Positions 41,595 through 50,913 are shown, numbered from the stretch's first letter. The stretch: DNA of 64,000 bases from Actinoplanes lutulentus (GCF_003259845.1 NZ_QLMJ01000002.1:372001-436000), one strand, 5' to 3'. Notes: generated from the sequence alone by a model not told the origin. Numbers and translations: made by a program.

Positions 41595-42158
41595 ATGCCC
41601 CGTCCCACCCGACAGCAGATCGACGACGAGATCCTCGACGCCGCGGCCAGCCTCTTCGCCCGCCACGGATTCAGGGAGACGTCGATCCAGCGCATCGCCG
41701 ACACGGTGGGCTACTCGAAGACCGGCCTGCTGCACCGCTTCCCCAACAAGGAAGCCCTGCAGCACGCGGTCATCGAGCGCTGCGTCAACCAGGTCCGTGA
41801 CATCGCCACCGGTGTGTCGGACCTGCCGGTGGGGCCGGAGCGGGACCGCGCCGTGATCACGGCCGTGGCCCAGCTCGCGCTCGCCCAGCCGGGTGTCGTC
41901 GCTCTGCTCCTCTCCTCCCTGGTCAGCGAACCGGAGAGCGAGATGGGGCAGGCGTTGAGGGAGATCGGCGAGGCCATCACCGCGGCCTTCGGCGAGGAGT
42001 TCCTCTGCGACCCGCCCCGGGCTCTGCGCAAGGTCGGCGCGCTCGGCGCGATCGCGGTGGCCAGTGTGGCCCTGCGTGACGTGCTCAGCCCCGACGCGAT
42101 GGCCGGCCTCGTCGAGGTCGGCTGTAACGCTCTCGGCCACCCCTCCGTCACACACTGA
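41595..42158 (+). CDS. TetR family regulator of the MMPL transporter
   Basis: 187 aa. The N-terminal helix-turn-helix is 'DDEILDAAASLFARHGFRETSIQRIADTVGYSKTGLLHRFPNKEALQHAVI', followed by a short all-helical ligand domain. It precedes the MMPL gene by 18 bp on the same strand and is preceded by a 35-bp dyad. It therefore most likely represses its own operon. Confidence 0.92.
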   Translation: MPRPTRQQIDDEILDAAASLFARHGFRETSIQRIADTVGYSKTGLLHRFPNKEALQHAVIERCVNQVRDIATGVSDLPVGPERDRAVITAVAQLALAQPGVVALLLSSLVSEPESEMGQALREIGEAITAAFGEEFLCDPPRALRKVGALGAIAVASVALRDVLSPDAMAGLVEVGCNALGHPSVTH

Positions 42159-42176
42159 GAAATTAGGGATCCCCTC

Positions 42177-44402
42177 ATGGCAACGTTGTTGCATCGCCTC
42201 GGGTTGGCGTCGGTACGCCACAGGATCATCGTCACGTTGGTGTGGCTGCTGGCCCTGGTGGCCGTCGGGGTCGGAGCGGCCACTCTCTCCGGGACCACGG
42301 CCAACACCTTCAGCATCCCCGGCCAGGAGTCGACAAAGGCCCTGGACCTGATGACCGAGAAGTACGGCGCGGCGTCGGCCGGCGCCACCGTGCAGGTGGT
42401 GTTCGAAGCCCCCGCCGGCGAGACCGTGACCGCGCCGGAGAACGCCGCGCAGATCGCCAAGGCGGTCACCGACCTCGGCACGGTGCCCGGCGTCGTCGGG
42501 GTGAGCAATCCCCTCGACAAGGCCAACCCGGCGGTGTCCCGGGACCAGACCGCGGCGTACGCCTCGATCACGTTCGGCGTGCAGCCGTCCGAGGTCACCG
42601 ATGAGCAGCGCGAATCCATCATCGCCAAGGTCGAGCAGGCCCGGTCGCTCGGCCTGACCGTCGAGGCCGACGGTGAGGCGCTGAGCAACCCGGCCGACAT
42701 CGGTGGCGCCTCGGAGATCCTCGGTGTCGTCGTCGCCCTGCTCGTGCTGGCCCTGACGTACGGCTCGCTGGTCGCCGCCGGCATGAACCTGCTGACCGCG
42801 ATCGTCGGCGTCGGCATCGGCGCGGCCGGCATCGTCACCCTGACCGGCTTCGTCGACCTCCAGTCGACCACCCCGATCCTGGCGGTGATGCTGGGCCTGG
42901 CCGTCGGCATCGACTACGCCCTGTTCATCATCACCCGGTTCCGGCACGAGTTGCGCCGCGGCCTGGCGGTCGAACCCGCCGCCGCGATGGCCGTCGGCTC
43001 CGCGGGCTCGGCGGTCGTCACGGCCGGCCTCACCGTCGTGATCGCGCTGGCCGGGCTGTCGATCGTCGGCATCCCGTTCCTCACCGAAATGGGCCTGGCC
43101 GCCGCCGCGACGATCGTGATCGCGGTGCTCGTGGCGATCACGCTGGTGCCGGCGATCCTCGGGTTCGTCGGGGTTCGTGCGCTGCCGCGCAAGCAGCGCG
43201 AGATTGCCGGCGGCTCTGCGGGGGACGAGATTCCGGTCGGGCGTGGCTTCATCGCCGGTTGGGCGCGGCTCGTCACCACGAAGCGCACCCTCAGCCTGGT
43301 CCTGGCCGTCGCGGTCCTCGCCATCATCGCGATCCCGTTCTTCTCGATGCAGACCACGCTGAACCAGCGCGCCGCCGAGGGCAGCACCCAGGCCAAGGCT
43401 CAGGCGATCATGGACAGCCGCTTCGGCCCCGGCGTGAGCAGCCCGCTGCTGGTTCTGGTCGACGGACCCAACGCGGTCGGTTACGCGGCCACCGTGCAGA
43501 AGCAGGTCGCCGCTCTGCCGGACGTCGCTCTCGCCACCCCGGCCCAGCCCAGCCAGGACCAGTCGGCCGCCCTCATCACGATCATCCCGGGCTCCGGCCC
43601 CGAGGATCAGAAGACGATCGACCTGGTCAACGCCATCCGTGACACGGTCCCGGACGCCGACGGCGCCGAGGTCTACGTCACCGGCAACACCGCGGTCAGC
43701 ATCGACGTCTCGCAGAAGCTGAACGACGCGCTCCCGGTGTACCTCGCGCTCGTCGTCGGCCTCGCGTTCGTCCTGCTGGTGCTGGTCTTCCGGTCGATTC
43801 TGGTGCCGGTCGTCGGCGTACTCGGCTTCCTGCTCACCATCGGCGCCGCGTTCGGCGCCACGGTCGCGGTCTTCCAGTGGGGCTGGGCCGCTTCTCTGGT
43901 GAACGCGGGCTCCACCGGTCCGATCCTGAGCCTCGCGCCGATCATCATCGTCGGCATCCTGTTCGGCCTCGCGATGGACTACCAGGTCTTCCTGGTCGCC
44001 CGCATGCACGAGGCGCACGCCCACGGCGCCTCACCCCGCGACGCCATCGTCACCGGCTTCCGCCAGGCCGCCCCGGTCGTGGTAGCCGCCGCCACCATCA
44101 TGTTCGCGGTCTTCGCCGCCTTCGTCCCCGAGGGCAACGACACGATCAAGCCGATCGCGTTCGCGCTGGCGGTGGGCATCGCGTTCGACGCGTTCATCGT
44201 GCGGATGGTCCTGGTCCCGGCGGCGCTCGCGCTGCTCGGCCGTTCCGCGTGGTGGCTGCCGGCGTGGCTGCGCTGGCTGCCGGAACTCGACGTGGAGGGC
44301 GCCGCTCTGGAGCGCAAGGCCCCAGCCCCGGCTGCTTCCCCGGCATCGACTCCGGCCTCGGCCTCGGCTCCGGCCCCGATCGACGAACCCAGCTCCGTCT
44401 GA
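42177..44402 (+). CDS. MMPL/RND family transporter
   Basis: 741 aa with the 12-helix RND layout: helix 1, a large extracytoplasmic domain, helices 2-6, then the repeat. The family motif 'PILAVMLGLAVGIDYALFIITRFRHELRRGL' marks helix 4 and 'LAPIIIVGILFGLAMDYQVFLVARMHEAHAHGASPRDAIV' its counterpart in the second half. The Asp-Tyr pairs there carry the proton relay. The C-terminus is an Ala/Pro/Ser tail. Family substrates are lipids, siderophores or drugs. A strong terminator follows. Confidence 0.95.
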   Translation: MATLLHRLGLASVRHRIIVTLVWLLALVAVGVGAATLSGTTANTFSIPGQESTKALDLMTEKYGAASAGATVQVVFEAPAGETVTAPENAAQIAKAVTDLGTVPGVVGVSNPLDKANPAVSRDQTAAYASITFGVQPSEVTDEQRESIIAKVEQARSLGLTVEADGEALSNPADIGGASEILGVVVALLVLALTYGSLVAAGMNLLTAIVGVGIGAAGIVTLTGFVDLQSTTPILAVMLGLAVGIDYALFIITRFRHELRRGLAVEPAAAMAVGSAGSAVVTAGLTVVIALAGLSIVGIPFLTEMGLAAAATIVIAVLVAITLVPAILGFVGVRALPRKQREIAGGSAGDEIPVGRGFIAGWARLVTTKRTLSLVLAVAVLAIIAIPFFSMQTTLNQRAAEGSTQAKAQAIMDSRFGPGVSSPLLVLVDGPNAVGYAATVQKQVAALPDVALATPAQPSQDQSAALITIIPGSGPEDQKTIDLVNAIRDTVPDADGAEVYVTGNTAVSIDVSQKLNDALPVYLALVVGLAFVLLVLVFRSILVPVVGVLGFLLTIGAAFGATVAVFQWGWAASLVNAGSTGPILSLAPIIIVGILFGLAMDYQVFLVARMHEAHAHGASPRDAIVTGFRQAAPVVVAAATIMFAVFAAFVPEGNDTIKPIAFALAVGIAFDAFIVRMVLVPAALALLGRSAWWLPAWLRWLPELDVEGAALERKAPAPAASPASTPASASAPAPIDEPSSV

Positions 44403-44431
44403 CGCGCCTGGTTCGTCTGACTCACCCTTGA

Positions 44432-44466
44432 GAGAGGCCGTCACCCTTCCCGGGTGGCGGCCTCTC
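44432..44466 (+). terminator. Terminator after the MMPL gene
   Basis: 15-bp stem (GAGAGGCCGTCACCC with its complement, one G-T pair) and a 5-nt loop, 30 bp after the stop. Confidence 0.85.
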
Positions 44467-44500
44467 CCGCATGGGTACGCGTCTCGCTATCGTTGCGCCG

Positions 44501-44785
44501 GTGAGCGACCCGATCAAGTACCGCCTGCTCCGCGCCGAGTCGGAGTCCGCCTCGGTGCGGAAGGACCTGAAGGTGGCGGTGGTCCTGTGGTGTTTGACAG
44601 GGTTGCTGGGCGGCCACAGGTTCTACCTGGGCGACACGGGCCGCTCGGTGGCGATGCTCTTCACCCTGGGTGGCCTGGGCGTGTGGACACTGGCCGACGT
44701 GTTGTTCCTGCCCCGCCGCGTCCGCGTGGTGAACGCCCGCCGCCGGGCAGAGGTGATGGCCCGACACGGCCTGCTGGAGGGGTAA
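44501..44785 (+). CDS. TM2 domain-containing membrane protein
   Basis: About 94 aa from GTG 44501. ATG 44471 gives a longer form, but TATCGT at 44488-44493 looks like a -10 box, so a leaderless mRNA from the GTG seems likelier. The TM2 domain is clear: 'KVAVVLWCLTGLLGGHRFYLGDTGRSVAMLFTLGGLGVWTLADVLFL', two helices around the GGHRFYLG turn. The function of this family is poorly known. The upstream terminator separates it from the MMPL operon. Confidence 0.85.
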   Translation: MSDPIKYRLLRAESESASVRKDLKVAVVLWCLTGLLGGHRFYLGDTGRSVAMLFTLGGLGVWTLADVLFLPRRVRVVNARRRAEVMARHGLLEG

Positions 44786-44788
44786 CTC

Positions 44789-44817
44789 AGCCCTGCGCGT
44801 TCGGCGGGGTCAGGGCT
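44789..44817. terminator. Weak inverted repeat between convergent genes
   Basis: AGCCCTG and CAGGGCT, 15 nt apart, after the TM2 gene and across the stop of the convergent membrane-protein gene. Confidence 0.35.
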
Positions 44818-45625
44818 TGCGGGGGCGGGTGGCTCGGCTCGGGAGCCTGGTGCCGGCCAGCGTCAGCATCGCTGCCTGACTCCGCAGCCGCCGCCGGGCA
44901 GCCGCCGGGGAGTGGAAACGGCCCGCGGTCAGGGCATCGCTGTGCGGCGTGAACCGGGCCGGCGCAAGCTCGGAGGCCGCCGGGGCGTCCGGGGCCGGGA
45001 CTCCGGGGGCCAGATCCTCGTAAGCCGACGAGCTCTCCCCGGGAGCCGGCGAGCGCTCTTCGACGGTGGCGTTCTCGTCGAGGTCGGCGACAGCGTCCTT
45101 GTCCAAATCGACGGCGGCTTCCTCGTCGAAGTCGAAGGCCGGGACGTGGTCAGGGAACTCGGCGAGCGTGGATGCGGCTGCGGGCTGGGCATAAGCGGCT
45201 CGGAACAGGATCCAGGCCGCCGCCACGTTGACCAGGGCGAACGGGGCCGCCAGCATGGCCACGCCGGGGGTTGCCGTCAGCAGGATCGCTGCGGCTGCCG
45301 CTGTCGCCAGGGCTGCCACGCCGTCCGCGATGCGAGGCGGATCAGACGGGCGGCGGGCGAACCGTACCGTCGCCACCGCGTTGAGCGCGCCCAGCGCGAG
45401 GGCGCCGGTGAGCGAGGCCACCAGGGGCCAGAGGCGCTGCCAGGTCTCGGTCTCGTCGGCGAAGAAGAAGAGCATGAACGGTACGCCGACCACCGCGATC
45501 GCCAGCAGGATGATGGCATTCGCGGTGAGCACGATCGCGGACGCCGTGATCGTGTCCAGTCGCCGCCGGCCCTGGCCCGCGGGTCGCCAGTCCTGGCCGG
45601 TGTCTGTCGTATCGATGCTGACCAT
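44810..45625 (-). CDS. Hypothetical membrane protein with acidic cytoplasmic region
   Basis: 271 aa from ATG 45625. Four hydrophobic segments: 'ASAIVLTANAIILLAIAVVGVPFMLFFF', 'LWPLVASLTGALALGALNAVATV', 'GVAALATAAAAAILLTATPGVAML' and 'AAPFALVNVAAAWILFRAAYA'. A strongly acidic stretch follows ('DEEAAVDLDKDAVADLDENATVEE'), then a basic C-terminal tail ('SRATRPRKP'). I do not recognise the family. No operon partner is evident. Confidence 0.75.
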   Translation of the reverse strand: MVSIDTTDTGQDWRPAGQGRRRLDTITASAIVLTANAIILLAIAVVGVPFMLFFFADETETWQRLWPLVASLTGALALGALNAVATVRFARRPSDPPRIADGVAALATAAAAAILLTATPGVAMLAAPFALVNVAAAWILFRAAYAQPAAASTLAEFPDHVPAFDFDEEAAVDLDKDAVADLDENATVEERSPAPGESSSAYEDLAPGVPAPDAPAASELAPARFTPHSDALTAGRFHSPAAARRRLRSQAAMLTLAGTRLPSRATRPRKP

Positions 45626-45694
45626 GACTCGGCACCGTAACGTATCGCGCCCACTTCGTGGATGTGCGGCTCTTTGCGCGTACCCCAGCAAGGA

Positions 45695-45723
45695 GCCCGG
45701 TCCGGCGGGGAGCCGGACCGGGC
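45695..45723 (-). terminator. Terminator of the GH53 operon
   Basis: GCCCGGTCCGGC, 5-nt loop, and exact complement: a 12-bp stem 14 bp after the stop of the second endo-galactanase gene. Confidence 0.8.
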
Positions 45724-45737
45724 GTCATGGGAGTGAG

Positions 45738-46826
45738 TTACGGGGTCCAGGTGAGGTTGGGGTTGACGTTGCCGGTCCAGTCGAAGGTGGCCATGTTGTC
45801 CCAGCCGTCGCCGGTGCCGTTGATGTTGGCGGGATCCCAGCCGTTGCCCTTGATGGCATACCAGGTGGGTTCCCAGTAGAAGACGCCGATGGCGCCGGCG
45901 TTGCGAGCGGTGTTCTGCACCCAGCTGAACTGCTGGGCCTGGCCCGCGAAGGTGGACGGGATGCTGTCGCAGAGCACGGTGCCCGGGATCGAGTTCTTCT
46001 CACTGTCGGCGTCGGCCGAGGTGAATTGGTACGCGGTCTCGGCGACCACGACCGGCTTGGCATAGCGGGTACGCAGATCGGTGATCACGTTGTAGAGGTT
46101 CGCCAGCGTCCCGTGCCACATGCAGTAGTAGGAGAGCGCGGTGATGTCCCACGTGACGCCGGCCGCCTTGATGCCGTCGTAGAACCAGCGGGCGTTCGTG
46201 AGGCTGTCCGAGTTCGCCGTGTGGATCATGACCTGGGTGGAGCTGTTGCAGGCCTTGGTGGCGTTGTAACCCTGCTTCAGCAGCGACGCGAGCGGCGTGA
46301 AGTTGCTGCTCACGATCTGTCCGCGCGGCCAGAGCATGCCGACGTTGATCTCGTTGCCGATCTGCACGCTGTCCGGCGTGGTGCCCTGCGCCTTGAGCGA
46401 GGTGCAGACGTCGTAGGTGTAGTTGTAGACGTCGGTCTGCAGCTGGGTGAGCGAGTGCGAGGCCCAGGCCACCGGCGGGTACTGCTTGCCCGGGTCGGCC
46501 CAGGTGTCCGAGTAGTGGAAGTCGATCAGCAGCTTCAGGCCCTTGGCCTTGATCGCTTTCGCCTGCTGGAGGACCTTGGCCTTGTTGTTGTAACCGCTGG
46601 CCGGGTTGTTCCACACGCGCAGCCGCATGTAGTTGGCGCCGGCACCCTTGAGGATGTCGTACGGGTCGGTGGCGGTGCCGTTCTTGTAGTACTTCGCGCC
46701 GAGGTCGAGGCTGCGCTGCAGCGAGGAGACGTCAGCGCCGAGCATCGTCATGGAGGCCGCCTGGGCGGGACTGGGAGTGAAGGCGATCAGGACCGCCGCG
46801 ATGAGGATCGCTCGAAGGGCGCGCAT
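45738..46826 (-). CDS. Secreted arabinogalactan endo-beta-1,4-galactanase (GH53), copy 2
   Basis: 362 aa from ATG 46826; a longer frame exists but reads through the neighbouring gene out of phase. Signal peptide 'RALRAILIAAVLIAFTPSPAQA'. The GH53 barrel has 'GADVSSLQRSLDLGAKYY', 'NYMRLRVWNNPASGYNNKAKVLQQAKAIKAKGLKLLIDFHYSDTWADPGKQ', the acid/base Glu in 'VQIGNEINVGMLWP' and the nucleophile Glu in 'KPVVVAETAYQF'. It cuts beta-1,4-galactan side chains outside the cell. The start overlaps the stop of copy 1 by one base, and the two proteins align over their full length. Confidence 0.95.
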   Translation of the reverse strand: MRALRAILIAAVLIAFTPSPAQAASMTMLGADVSSLQRSLDLGAKYYKNGTATDPYDILKGAGANYMRLRVWNNPASGYNNKAKVLQQAKAIKAKGLKLLIDFHYSDTWADPGKQYPPVAWASHSLTQLQTDVYNYTYDVCTSLKAQGTTPDSVQIGNEINVGMLWPRGQIVSSNFTPLASLLKQGYNATKACNSSTQVMIHTANSDSLTNARWFYDGIKAAGVTWDITALSYYCMWHGTLANLYNVITDLRTRYAKPVVVAETAYQFTSADADSEKNSIPGTVLCDSIPSTFAGQAQQFSWVQNTARNAGAIGVFYWEPTWYAIKGNGWDPANINGTGDGWDNMATFDWTGNVNPNLTWTP

Positions 46827-47932
46827 CACTTCTCCCAGCGGATGTAGGGGTTGATGCGGCCGTTGTCGTCGAAGGTCGCCATGTTCTCCCAGGCGTTGCC
46901 CGAGTTCTCGATGTCCTCGGTGTCCCAGCCGTTGCCGTCGATCGCGGTCCAGGTGGGTTCCCAGTAGAAGACGCCGAGCGCCCCGGCGGCACGGGCCGTG
47001 TCCTGCACCGCGGAGAACTCCTGTGCCTGGCCCTTCTGGGTGGCCGGGATGTCGTCGCACGGTGCCGGCGACAGGATGATGTTCTCCAGGTGGTCGTAGT
47101 TCTCGGTGGTGTACGGATACGCCGTCTCGGCGATGACGACCGGCTTGCTGTACCGGGTCTTCACGTCGGTGATCACGGTCGCCAGGTTGTCCAGGCTGCC
47201 GTGCCACATGCAGTAGTAGGAGAGCGCGGTGATGTCCCACTTCGCGCCGGCCGCGGTGATGCCGTCGTAGAACCAGTGGGCGGCGCCGATGTTGCCGGCG
47301 TTGGCGGTGTGCACCAGGACCTGGGTCTTCCGGTTGCAGGCCTTGGTGGCGTCGTAACCGGCGTTGAGCAGGCTCGCCACCGGGGCGAAGTCGCTGTTGG
47401 CGACGTATCCGACCGGCCACAGCATGCCGACGTTGATCTCGTTGCCCACCTGCACGCTGTCCGGCGTCGTGCCCTGCCGCTTGAGCGAGGTGCAGACGTC
47501 GTAGGTGTAGTCGTAGACGTCCTTCTGGAGCTGCGGGAGGTCGTGGCCCTCCCAGGCGCCCGGGATGAACTGCTTGCCCGGGTCGGCCCAGGTGTCCGAG
47601 TAGTGGAAGTCGATCAGCAGCTTCAGGCCCTTGGCCTTGATCGCCCTCGCCTGCTTGAGCACCTGCTCCTTGTTGCTGTACCCGCTGGTCGGGTCGTTCC
47701 AGATGCGCAGCCGGGCGTAGTTCACGCCGGCCTGCTTCAGGATGTCGTACACGTTGTCGCGCCGGCCGCGGAAGTCGTAGAACTTCGCGCCGAGCTCCAG
47801 GGAGCGGGGAAGGGTCGAGACGTCGGCGCCGCGCATGGTGAGTTCCGGGCCTTTGCCCGAGGTATGCGCTGACGCGGGTGCGGGGGTGAGGATCGCCGCG
47901 AGGACGGCGACGATCGCGAGGACGGATCTCAT
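46826..47932 (-). CDS. Secreted arabinogalactan endo-beta-1,4-galactanase (GH53), copy 1
   Basis: 368 aa with signal peptide 'RSVLAIVAVLAAILTPAPASA'. The start is supported by AAAGGAG upstream. Same GH53 core as copy 2: 'GADVSTLPRSLELGAKFYDF', 'NYARLRIWNDPTSGYSNKEQVLKQARAIKAKGLKLLIDFHYSDTWADPGKQF', 'VQVGNEINVGMLWP' and 'KPVVIAETAYPY' with both catalytic Glu residues. It differs from copy 2 mainly in the loops after the first strand and near the C-terminus, so the two may prefer different chain lengths. It lies 121 bp after the LacI gene on the same strand. Confidence 0.95.
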   Translation of the reverse strand: MRSVLAIVAVLAAILTPAPASAHTSGKGPELTMRGADVSTLPRSLELGAKFYDFRGRRDNVYDILKQAGVNYARLRIWNDPTSGYSNKEQVLKQARAIKAKGLKLLIDFHYSDTWADPGKQFIPGAWEGHDLPQLQKDVYDYTYDVCTSLKRQGTTPDSVQVGNEINVGMLWPVGYVANSDFAPVASLLNAGYDATKACNRKTQVLVHTANAGNIGAAHWFYDGITAAGAKWDITALSYYCMWHGSLDNLATVITDVKTRYSKPVVIAETAYPYTTENYDHLENIILSPAPCDDIPATQKGQAQEFSAVQDTARAAGALGVFYWEPTWTAIDGNGWDTEDIENSGNAWENMATFDDNGRINPYIRWEK

Positions 47933-48053
47933 GACACTCCTTTGTGGACAAAAGGGGCGAAATGGGGGTGCGTGTTTCCAGTGGAGCGCGGGGCCGGTCG
48001 CGGTACATGGGGGAAAACCGAGGCCGGCCCCGCCGGGGAGCCCGAGTAAGAAC

Positions 48054-49085
48054 TCAGGCAGGTGAGGAGGAGCGGATCACCAGGCTGGTCGGCACGGTGA
48101 TCGAGAGCGGGGTACGGCCGGCGATCACATCGGTGAGCAGCCGGACCATCTCCTCGCTGATCCGTTCCAGCGGATGCCGGACGGTCGTGAGCGGCGGCTC
48201 GGTGGTGGCCGCCAGCCCGGAGTCGTCGAAGCCGACGATCCGGACGTCGCCGGGAACGTCCCGGCCGTGCTCGCGCAGCACCGGCAGGGTCGCCGACGCC
48301 ATCGCGTCGGACGCGGCGAACACCGCGTCCACGTCCGGGAGACGATCGAGCAGGGTACGCATACCAGCCGCACCGCTCTCCCGGCTCCAGTCCCCGTGCA
48401 CGATCAGGGCGGGGTCGACCTCGATACCCGCCGCGGTCAGCGCGTCCTTGTAACCGCGCAGCCGGAACACCCCGCCGAACGTGTCCTGCGGCCCGGTGAT
48501 CGTGGCGATCCGGCGGCACCCGGCGGCGAGCAGGTGCTCGACCGCGCTGCGGGCGCCACCCCAGTCGTCCGCCGAGACCGAGCTGATCGTGTCCTCGAAG
48601 CCGAGCACCTGCCCGCACGCCACGATCGGCACCTCGGCCTGCACCAGCTGCTTGAGCAGCGGGTCACCGGAGTGCGGGGAGACCAGCAGCACCCCGTCGA
48701 CGTGGCCGCCGGAGAGGAACGTGATGGTCCGGTTCCGCTCCTCGGGCGTCGACGCGATCATCAGGATCAGCGTCAGTTCCCGGTCGGAGAGGGCCTGCGC
48801 CACCCCACGCAGCAGCACCGAGAAGTTCGGGTCCTCGAAGAGCAGGTGCTGCGGCTCGGTGAGCAGGAACGCGATCGACCCGGATCGCCCGGTGGCCAGC
48901 GAGCGGGCGTGCTGGTTCGTTGTGTAACCGGTCCTGGTGATGGCGTCGTTGACCGCGCGGACCGCTTCCGGGCTGACCCAGTCGCGCCCGTTGAGCACCC
49001 GGGACACCGTCGCGTAGGACACCCCGGCCTCGCGAGCGACGTCGCGGATGGTGGGGCGTTTACGCGACTGCACGTTCGGGATCAT
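48054..49085 (-). CDS. LacI family repressor of the galactan locus
   Basis: 343 aa. The N-terminal helix-turn-helix 'TIRDVAREAGVSYATVSRVLNGRDWVSPEAVRAVNDAITRTGYTTNQHARSLATGRSG' is complete, with the hinge helix. The binding core includes 'VDGVLLVSPHSGDPLL', 'ISSVSADDWGGARSAVEHLLAAG' and 'FAASDAMASATLPVLREHGRDVPGDVRIVGFDDSG'. It starts 2 bp after the permease stop, so it belongs to the transporter operon. The two identical CTGTGACCGGTTACAG sites near 52.4 kb are its likely operators. A galacto-oligosaccharide or galactose effector is inferred from neighbours. Confidence 0.94.
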   Translation of the reverse strand: MIPNVQSRKRPTIRDVAREAGVSYATVSRVLNGRDWVSPEAVRAVNDAITRTGYTTNQHARSLATGRSGSIAFLLTEPQHLLFEDPNFSVLLRGVAQALSDRELTLILMIASTPEERNRTITFLSGGHVDGVLLVSPHSGDPLLKQLVQAEVPIVACGQVLGFEDTISSVSADDWGGARSAVEHLLAAGCRRIATITGPQDTFGGVFRLRGYKDALTAAGIEVDPALIVHGDWSRESGAAGMRTLLDRLPDVDAVFAASDAMASATLPVLREHGRDVPGDVRIVGFDDSGLAATTEPPLTTVRHPLERISEEMVRLLTDVIAGRTPLSITVPTSLVIRSSSPA

Positions 49086-49087
49086 AG

Positions 49088-49939
49088 CTACGCCTTGACC
49101 CCGCCGGCGGCCAGGTCGACCTGCCAGTAGCGCTGCAGCGCCAGGAACAGCGCGATCAGCGGGATGATCGAGAGCAGCGCGCCAGTGACCACCGAGGTGT
49201 ACATGGCCGGCTGGTTGGCGCCCTGGTTGAGCAGCCCGTTGAGGCCGACCGTGATCGGGTACAGCTTGTCGTCGCCGAGCATGATGTACGGCAGCATGAA
49301 GTTGTTCCAGACCGCCACGAACTGGAACAGGAAGACGGTCACCAGGCCGGTACGCATCATCGGCAGCACGACCCGGGCGAACGTACGCCAGTCGCCGGCC
49401 CCGTCGATGCGGGACGCCTCCAGGATCTCGGTCGGCACCGCCGCGGCCGCGAAGATCCGGGCCAGGTAGATGCCGTACGGGCTGATGAAGCTGGGCAGCA
49501 GCACCGCCCAGTACGTGTTGGTCATGCCGACCTTCGCCAGCAGCAGGTACTGCGGGATGGCCAGGATGACGCCGGGCACCAGGACGCCGGCGAGGATCAC
49601 GTTGAAGACGAAGCTCTTGCCGCGGAACTCGAACTTGGCGAGCGCGAACCCGGCCATCGCCGAGATCAGCGTCGAGACGGCGGCGCCGACACCGGCGTAC
49701 AAAGCGGTGTTCGCCATCCAGCGCCAGTACAGGCCGTCGCGGTAGTTGTTCAGGTCGACGATGTTGTCCCACAGGTGGGTGCTGGGGGCGAGGGTGAACG
49801 TCGAGAACAGCTCGCCGGCGCTCTTGCTGGAGGCGATCAGCACCCAGAGAACGGGGAGCAGGCAGTACGCGGCACCGAGAATCAGCAGCGTGGTGGCAAG
49901 CGTGCTGCGATTCTGCTTCTTGGCGGTCATCGTTGTCAT
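49088..49939 (-). CDS. Sugar ABC transporter permease (MalG/GanQ-like)
   Basis: 283 aa from ATG 49939. Six membrane helices of the MalG type, with the EAA loop 'EILEASRIDGAGDWRTFARVVLPMMRTGLVTVFLFQFV' that contacts the ATPase. 'AIPQYLLLAKVGMTNTYWAVLLPSFISPYGIYLARIF' is also typical. It starts 2 bp after the stop of the partner permease and pairs with it. Confidence 0.94.
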   Translation of the reverse strand: MTTMTAKKQNRSTLATTLLILGAAYCLLPVLWVLIASSKSAGELFSTFTLAPSTHLWDNIVDLNNYRDGLYWRWMANTALYAGVGAAVSTLISAMAGFALAKFEFRGKSFVFNVILAGVLVPGVILAIPQYLLLAKVGMTNTYWAVLLPSFISPYGIYLARIFAAAAVPTEILEASRIDGAGDWRTFARVVLPMMRTGLVTVFLFQFVAVWNNFMLPYIMLGDDKLYPITVGLNGLLNQGANQPAMYTSVVTGALLSIIPLIALFLALQRYWQVDLAAGGVKA

Positions 49940-49941
49940 CG

Positions 49942-50913
49942 TCAGTCTTCCTGGTTGAACGCGCGCCGGCCGACGAGCTTCAGGAAGCCGAAGGACACGA
50001 TGAACGTGGCGAGCGCGATGATCACCGAGGTGGCGGCGGCCGCATAGATGTCGTTGCGGGTGAAGGCGTCCCGGTACACCTTCATGAGCGGCGTCCACGT
50101 CGTGGAGATCGTGTTAGCGAGCGGCCGCAGGGTCATCGGCTCGGCGAAGACCTGAAGTGTGGCGATCAGCGAGAACACGAACGTCATGACCAGCGAGGGC
50201 ATCACGATCGGGATCTTGATGCGCCACGCGATGGTGAAGTCCGACGCGCCGTCGATCCGGGCTGACTCGTACAGGCTGGTCGGGACCGCCCGTAACGCGG
50301 TGTAGATGACGATCATGTTGAAGCCGGTGCCGCCCCAGATCGCGATGTTCGCCACCGCCCAGAGCGTCAGGTCGCTGGAGAGCAGGTTCGGCGCGGTGAT
50401 GCCGACGGCCTCGAACAGATCGGTGATCGGGCTGACCCGGGGCAGGTAGAGGAAGCCCCAGAGCAGCGAGGCGACGACGGCCGGCACCGCGTACGGAAGG
50501 AAGATCGAAATGCGGGCGAACTTGCTGATCGACTCCCGGGTGCGGGCGGCGTCCAGCAGCAGCGCCATGAGCAGTGCCAGGCCGAGCATCGTGGGCACGA
50601 CGATCAGTCCGTACGCCCCGACGCGCAGCACACTCGGCAGGAAGTCCGGGTCGGTGAGCGAGCGGGCGTAGTTGCTCAGCCCGGCCCACACCTCGGTCCG
50701 TGACTTCGCGCCCAGCCCCAGCCCGCTGACCTGCACCTTGCGCAGGCTCAGGTAACCGGCGTAGAAGATCGGCGCGGCGAGGAAAAGGGTGAAGAGGATC
50801 ATCGCCGGGGCGAGGAAGGCGTAGGGGGTGCCGGAGCGCTTGGCCGGGCGCTTGGCGGCCTTCGCCGGGACCTGGCGCGCCGGGGCGGCAGGCTTATCAA
50901 TGATCAGCGACAT
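49942..50913 (-). CDS. Sugar ABC transporter permease (MalF/GanP-like)
   Basis: 323 aa from ATG 50913, which follows GAGAAAGG. A Lys/Ala/Pro-rich cytoplasmic tail precedes the first helix 'TPYAFLAPAMILFTLFLAAPIFYAGYLSL'. The EAA loop 'SLYESARIDGASDFTIAWRIKIPIVMPSLVMTFVFSLI' is present. With the MalG-like partner it forms the channel for galactan breakdown products, by analogy with the Bacillus GanP-GanQ pair. No ATPase gene lies in the operon. Confidence 0.94.
   Translation of the reverse strand: MSLIIDKPAAPARQVPAKAAKRPAKRSGTPYAFLAPAMILFTLFLAAPIFYAGYLSLRKVQVSGLGLGAKSRTEVWAGLSNYARSLTDPDFLPSVLRVGAYGLIVVPTMLGLALLMALLLDAARTRESISKFARISIFLPYAVPAVVASLLWGFLYLPRVSPITDLFEAVGITAPNLLSSDLTLWAVANIAIWGGTGFNMIVIYTALRAVPTSLYESARIDGASDFTIAWRIKIPIVMPSLVMTFVFSLIATLQVFAEPMTLRPLANTISTTWTPLMKVYRDAFTRNDIYAAAATSVIIALATFIVSFGFLKLVGRRAFNQED

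Noticed and set aside
46830-48008. N-terminal extension of the second GH53 gene back to 48008
   Set aside because: The extension runs out of phase through the first GH53 gene. The true start at 46826 begins with a signal peptide.
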